From the NCBI GenBank assembly GCA_946699065.1, contig CAMPDV010002907.1:1-64000 (forward strand): 64,000 nt of DNA. The letters run 5' to 3'. Of this stretch, positions 61,838-64,000 are shown piece after piece. The DNA comes from Loxodes magnus (lineage: Eukaryota; Ciliophora; Karyorelictea; Loxodida; Loxodidae). How positions within the stretch are numbered: position 1 is the stretch's first letter; each line of letters starts with the position of its first letter. Made by a program: the position numbers and the translations under genes. The notes beneath the pieces are model-generated. The model saw only the letters and a list, made by a program, of their open reading frames with translations. It had not been told where the DNA came from and made no database searches.

Positions 61838-63570
61838 TCAAGAGTAATAAAGCTTGTCAAATATCTAGTAGTCGAAGTTCTAATTCTGAATAGATTCATT
61901 TAAGACTTTAAAATTCATTTCTAGTTTTTTCTTAATTCCATCAACAAACTTCCGCCCTAGTTAATTATTTTTTCCCATCCTAATCAAGTTCTTTAAGGAG
62001 CTTTAATAGAGCTTTTTATTAATCTTTACGAAATTGGGAAATAGTGGAAATGTTATAGAACTAAATTAGTTCTTATTGATACTGTATAAAATATTACTGT
62101 ATCCATCCATGAAAAGAGGAAATCTAAAGTCAGATCTATTTCTTGAGGACTGATTTTCCAAAACATATGCGTAACTAGGTATTCTAAATATAAAAAGGAT
62201 ACCACTGAAGTTAAATTCTCCATCTCCTGTTGTATCTATTACTGAAAACAGTTGCTAAGATAAGGGGAAAGGTTCTTTTCCAGAAGAGTATGTATCATAA
62301 TAAATTTAGTTATCCTATTTTATACTAAGCAGGATCTAGCATAAATCTGATTCAGTTATAAAACCTTTTCCTTGCTTGTCCAGCCTTAAAAATGATTGCT
62401 CGTATTTAATTTTTGACTGAGACTTAAATAATTTCAGCACGATAAACTAGAAGATTATTCTTTACCAGATGTTAAGCTTTGAATATGCAGTGAGCTTATA
62501 AAAGAACTCTCTATTTCTGTCTTTTTAGTGATGATTTAGTCTAGAAAAATCCTAATTCTAGTATTTATTCAGGTTAGTTTCGCTTTTAGATATCCTTTTG
62601 AAAGCACATTTATAATACATCGTGTAATGCTTCAGACATGTACTTTTTGTTTTACCGTAGTAGCTTAAAAAGTAGCTCATGATTATTATTCTTGCCGTTC
62701 TATGTATTTTACTCTCAGCCTTTAATCATGTTTTTAGGATGATCTCCTAACGCCATTTATAGGAGAATTACTCCAATTGCAAATATATCAGCTGAGCAGT
62801 TTATTTTTTGAGAGTGATCGTAAAGCTCATTTGAAAAATAATAGTTTTAGTCAAACTATCTCTCAATAGATTTGCTTGAAGGTTGGTGCTCGAATATAAT
62901 TGACTCCGTAAATCTTGTAAGCTTGATGATCTTAAAGTTTCTTGGATTCTAAACGAAAATATTTTCAGGAGTGAAGCTAAAAAGAATAGTTTTATTCTTA
63001 CGAAGGTAGCGAGCTAAAAGTAGCAGGGAATATCCTAACCTACGAATTTAGATTTCTTCAAATTTTTTTTATTATTTAATAATGTCTTGCAATGAATAGT
63101 TTGGAAGCTAATCCATTACTATAGTAAATTCGTTTTAATCTTAGAAATATTCCACACAAGAGACTAGAAAAGGATGATCTAGCCTTTGTAGAAATTCTAT
63201 TTACTTATCAATTATTTTGCTACTTTAGCCTTTTACCTAAAAAACTTGGTGAGTAAACTTCTGCTAGAGGAAAATACTTAGGACATTCTTGTAGTATAAA
63301 TCATACCCTTCGTTCTTTATTTGCAAGTTTTCAAAGGTAAATTCATTTTTTAAATCCTCGAAATATGAAAGTTTTGCCTGTAATATTTTTAAAAGGAATT
63401 GATCTTAAGTCCAAAAATACCTAATTTCAATCATTTCTTTCCTCTGTCATTTCTACACTTAAAATTGATAGTTCTGGATTTAAATCTTCATCTCCATTAT
63501 TCTCGCTTTTTTCCGATTTCTACTTCTTGCTTTCACGATTTTCACCACAGCATGAGATTGCCAATCCCAT
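61838..63570 (-). pseudogene. Second copy of the CDPK-like pseudokinase, decayed
   Basis: Starts MGLAISCCGENRESKK, so the myristoylation/palmitoylation signature is kept. It follows the left copy along its whole length, including the kinase-like region without HRD and DFG, EF hands, both mini-introns (19 and 16 nt) and the same TGA-coded Trp. Damage relative to the left copy: an extra base near 63380 (aatattacagg against aatatacagg), an extra G near 61956 that shifts the third EF hand, and a TTA-to-TGA change near 63435. It terminates at the matching TGA (61838). Much of the central part still reads in one frame. Either a young pseudogene or a copy with assembly errors. Confidence 0.8.
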
Positions 63571-64000
63571 TTTTTATAAATTTAAAAAAATGAAAGAATT
63601 TTAAAAACTTTTTCTTAGTTTTTTCTTCCAAAGCTCTTCAATCCTTAATAAAAGTAATTCTATTCCTATAAATCCACATATATTGTAAAGATTTACGTAA
63701 CATCTAAAACCTAAAGTGTAGTGAAGAGTAAATAGACTAAGCTAAATTAATGCTTTAAATAATAGTTAATAATATTAAATCTGAAAAACTAATTCTTCAA
63801 GTGTAAAAACAAAGGAAATATTATACATCATACGCATCTAAATTTAATATATCATAGTAACTTTATTTCTAACTTTTGCTTATTTTCCATACTTTTGGGT
63901 TTTTTTATAGATATAATGAGAAGGTAAATTATCTATGGTAAAGGAGAATTGGTAATTGGCTTATTGGAAGATAAAAACTATAATAGGGATAGTGTTATTA
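63571..64000. other. 5' flank of the second pseudokinase copy
   Basis: Matches 20928-21356 in inverted orientation up to the window edge; no gene of its own. Confidence 0.7.

Larger units (their letters stand above)
58155..64000. repeat. Right arm of the large inverted duplication (runs off the window)
   Basis: Inverted counterpart of 20928-28770: tRNA-Thr, its 5' flank, the 3' flank of the pseudokinase, the pseudokinase copy and its 5' flank up to the last base shown. Match is strongest over 61560-64000. A family-B repeat at 58840-59020 has no visible partner in the left arm, so it probably inserted after the duplication. About 29.4 kb separates the two arms. Confidence 0.85.

Overview
The window is about 20% GC nuclear DNA of a ciliate. 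Three features of the sequence show this. (1) Every recognisable gene is full of in-frame TAA and TAG where glutamine fits. (2) TGA occurs inside genes where tryptophan fits and also ends the same genes; the clearest case is a conserved Ala-Trp in a lectin-like domain, coded GCT-TGA in two paralogues and GCC-TGG in the third. (3) Introns are only 16-20 nt long. TAR=Gln with a dual-use TGA and tiny introns points to a karyorelictean such as Loxodes; a Condylostoma-like heterotrich is second choice. Tetrahymena and Paramecium use TGA only as stop. Because no triplet is an absolute stop, an open frame alone proves little, so calls rest on motifs, paralogue comparison and exact codon arithmetic.

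Layout. 1-1300 is a tandem array of ~27-bp AT-rich units. 2.7-7 kb holds gene remnants: an unknown GC-richer ORF (3940-4450) and a broken pentapeptide/WD40 gene (5.0-6.9 kb). 9.0-12 kb holds two decayed LINE-type retrotransposon pieces. Two GC-rich interspersed repeat families, called A and B here, have three copies each (A: 8.7, 14.0, 56.8 kb; B: 4.65, 13.1, 58.85 kb). 14.8-16.2 kb carries a DXD glycosyltransferase-like gene in three frames, followed by an unresolved coding-like stretch to 18 kb. 21.4-23.1 kb is an intact gene for a myristoylated, CDPK-like pseudokinase with EF hands and two mini-introns. tRNA-Thr(AGT) and tRNA-Asn(GTT) lie head to head at 28.7-28.9 kb. Three tandem minus-strand paralogues (33.3-36.3, 40.0-43.0, 49.3-53.2 kb) encode large cysteine-rich multi-pass surface proteins; a fragment of a fourth lies on the plus strand at 25.1-25.8 kb.

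Large-scale structure. The segment from the pseudokinase to the tRNA-Thr gene (about 20.93-28.77 kb) is repeated in inverted orientation at 58.155 kb to the right edge. Homology stops at the tRNA-Thr 3' end. In the right arm the pseudokinase has frame breaks, while the tRNA is unchanged. The surface-protein cluster lies between the arms. The rest is AT-rich DNA in which I could not support genes.
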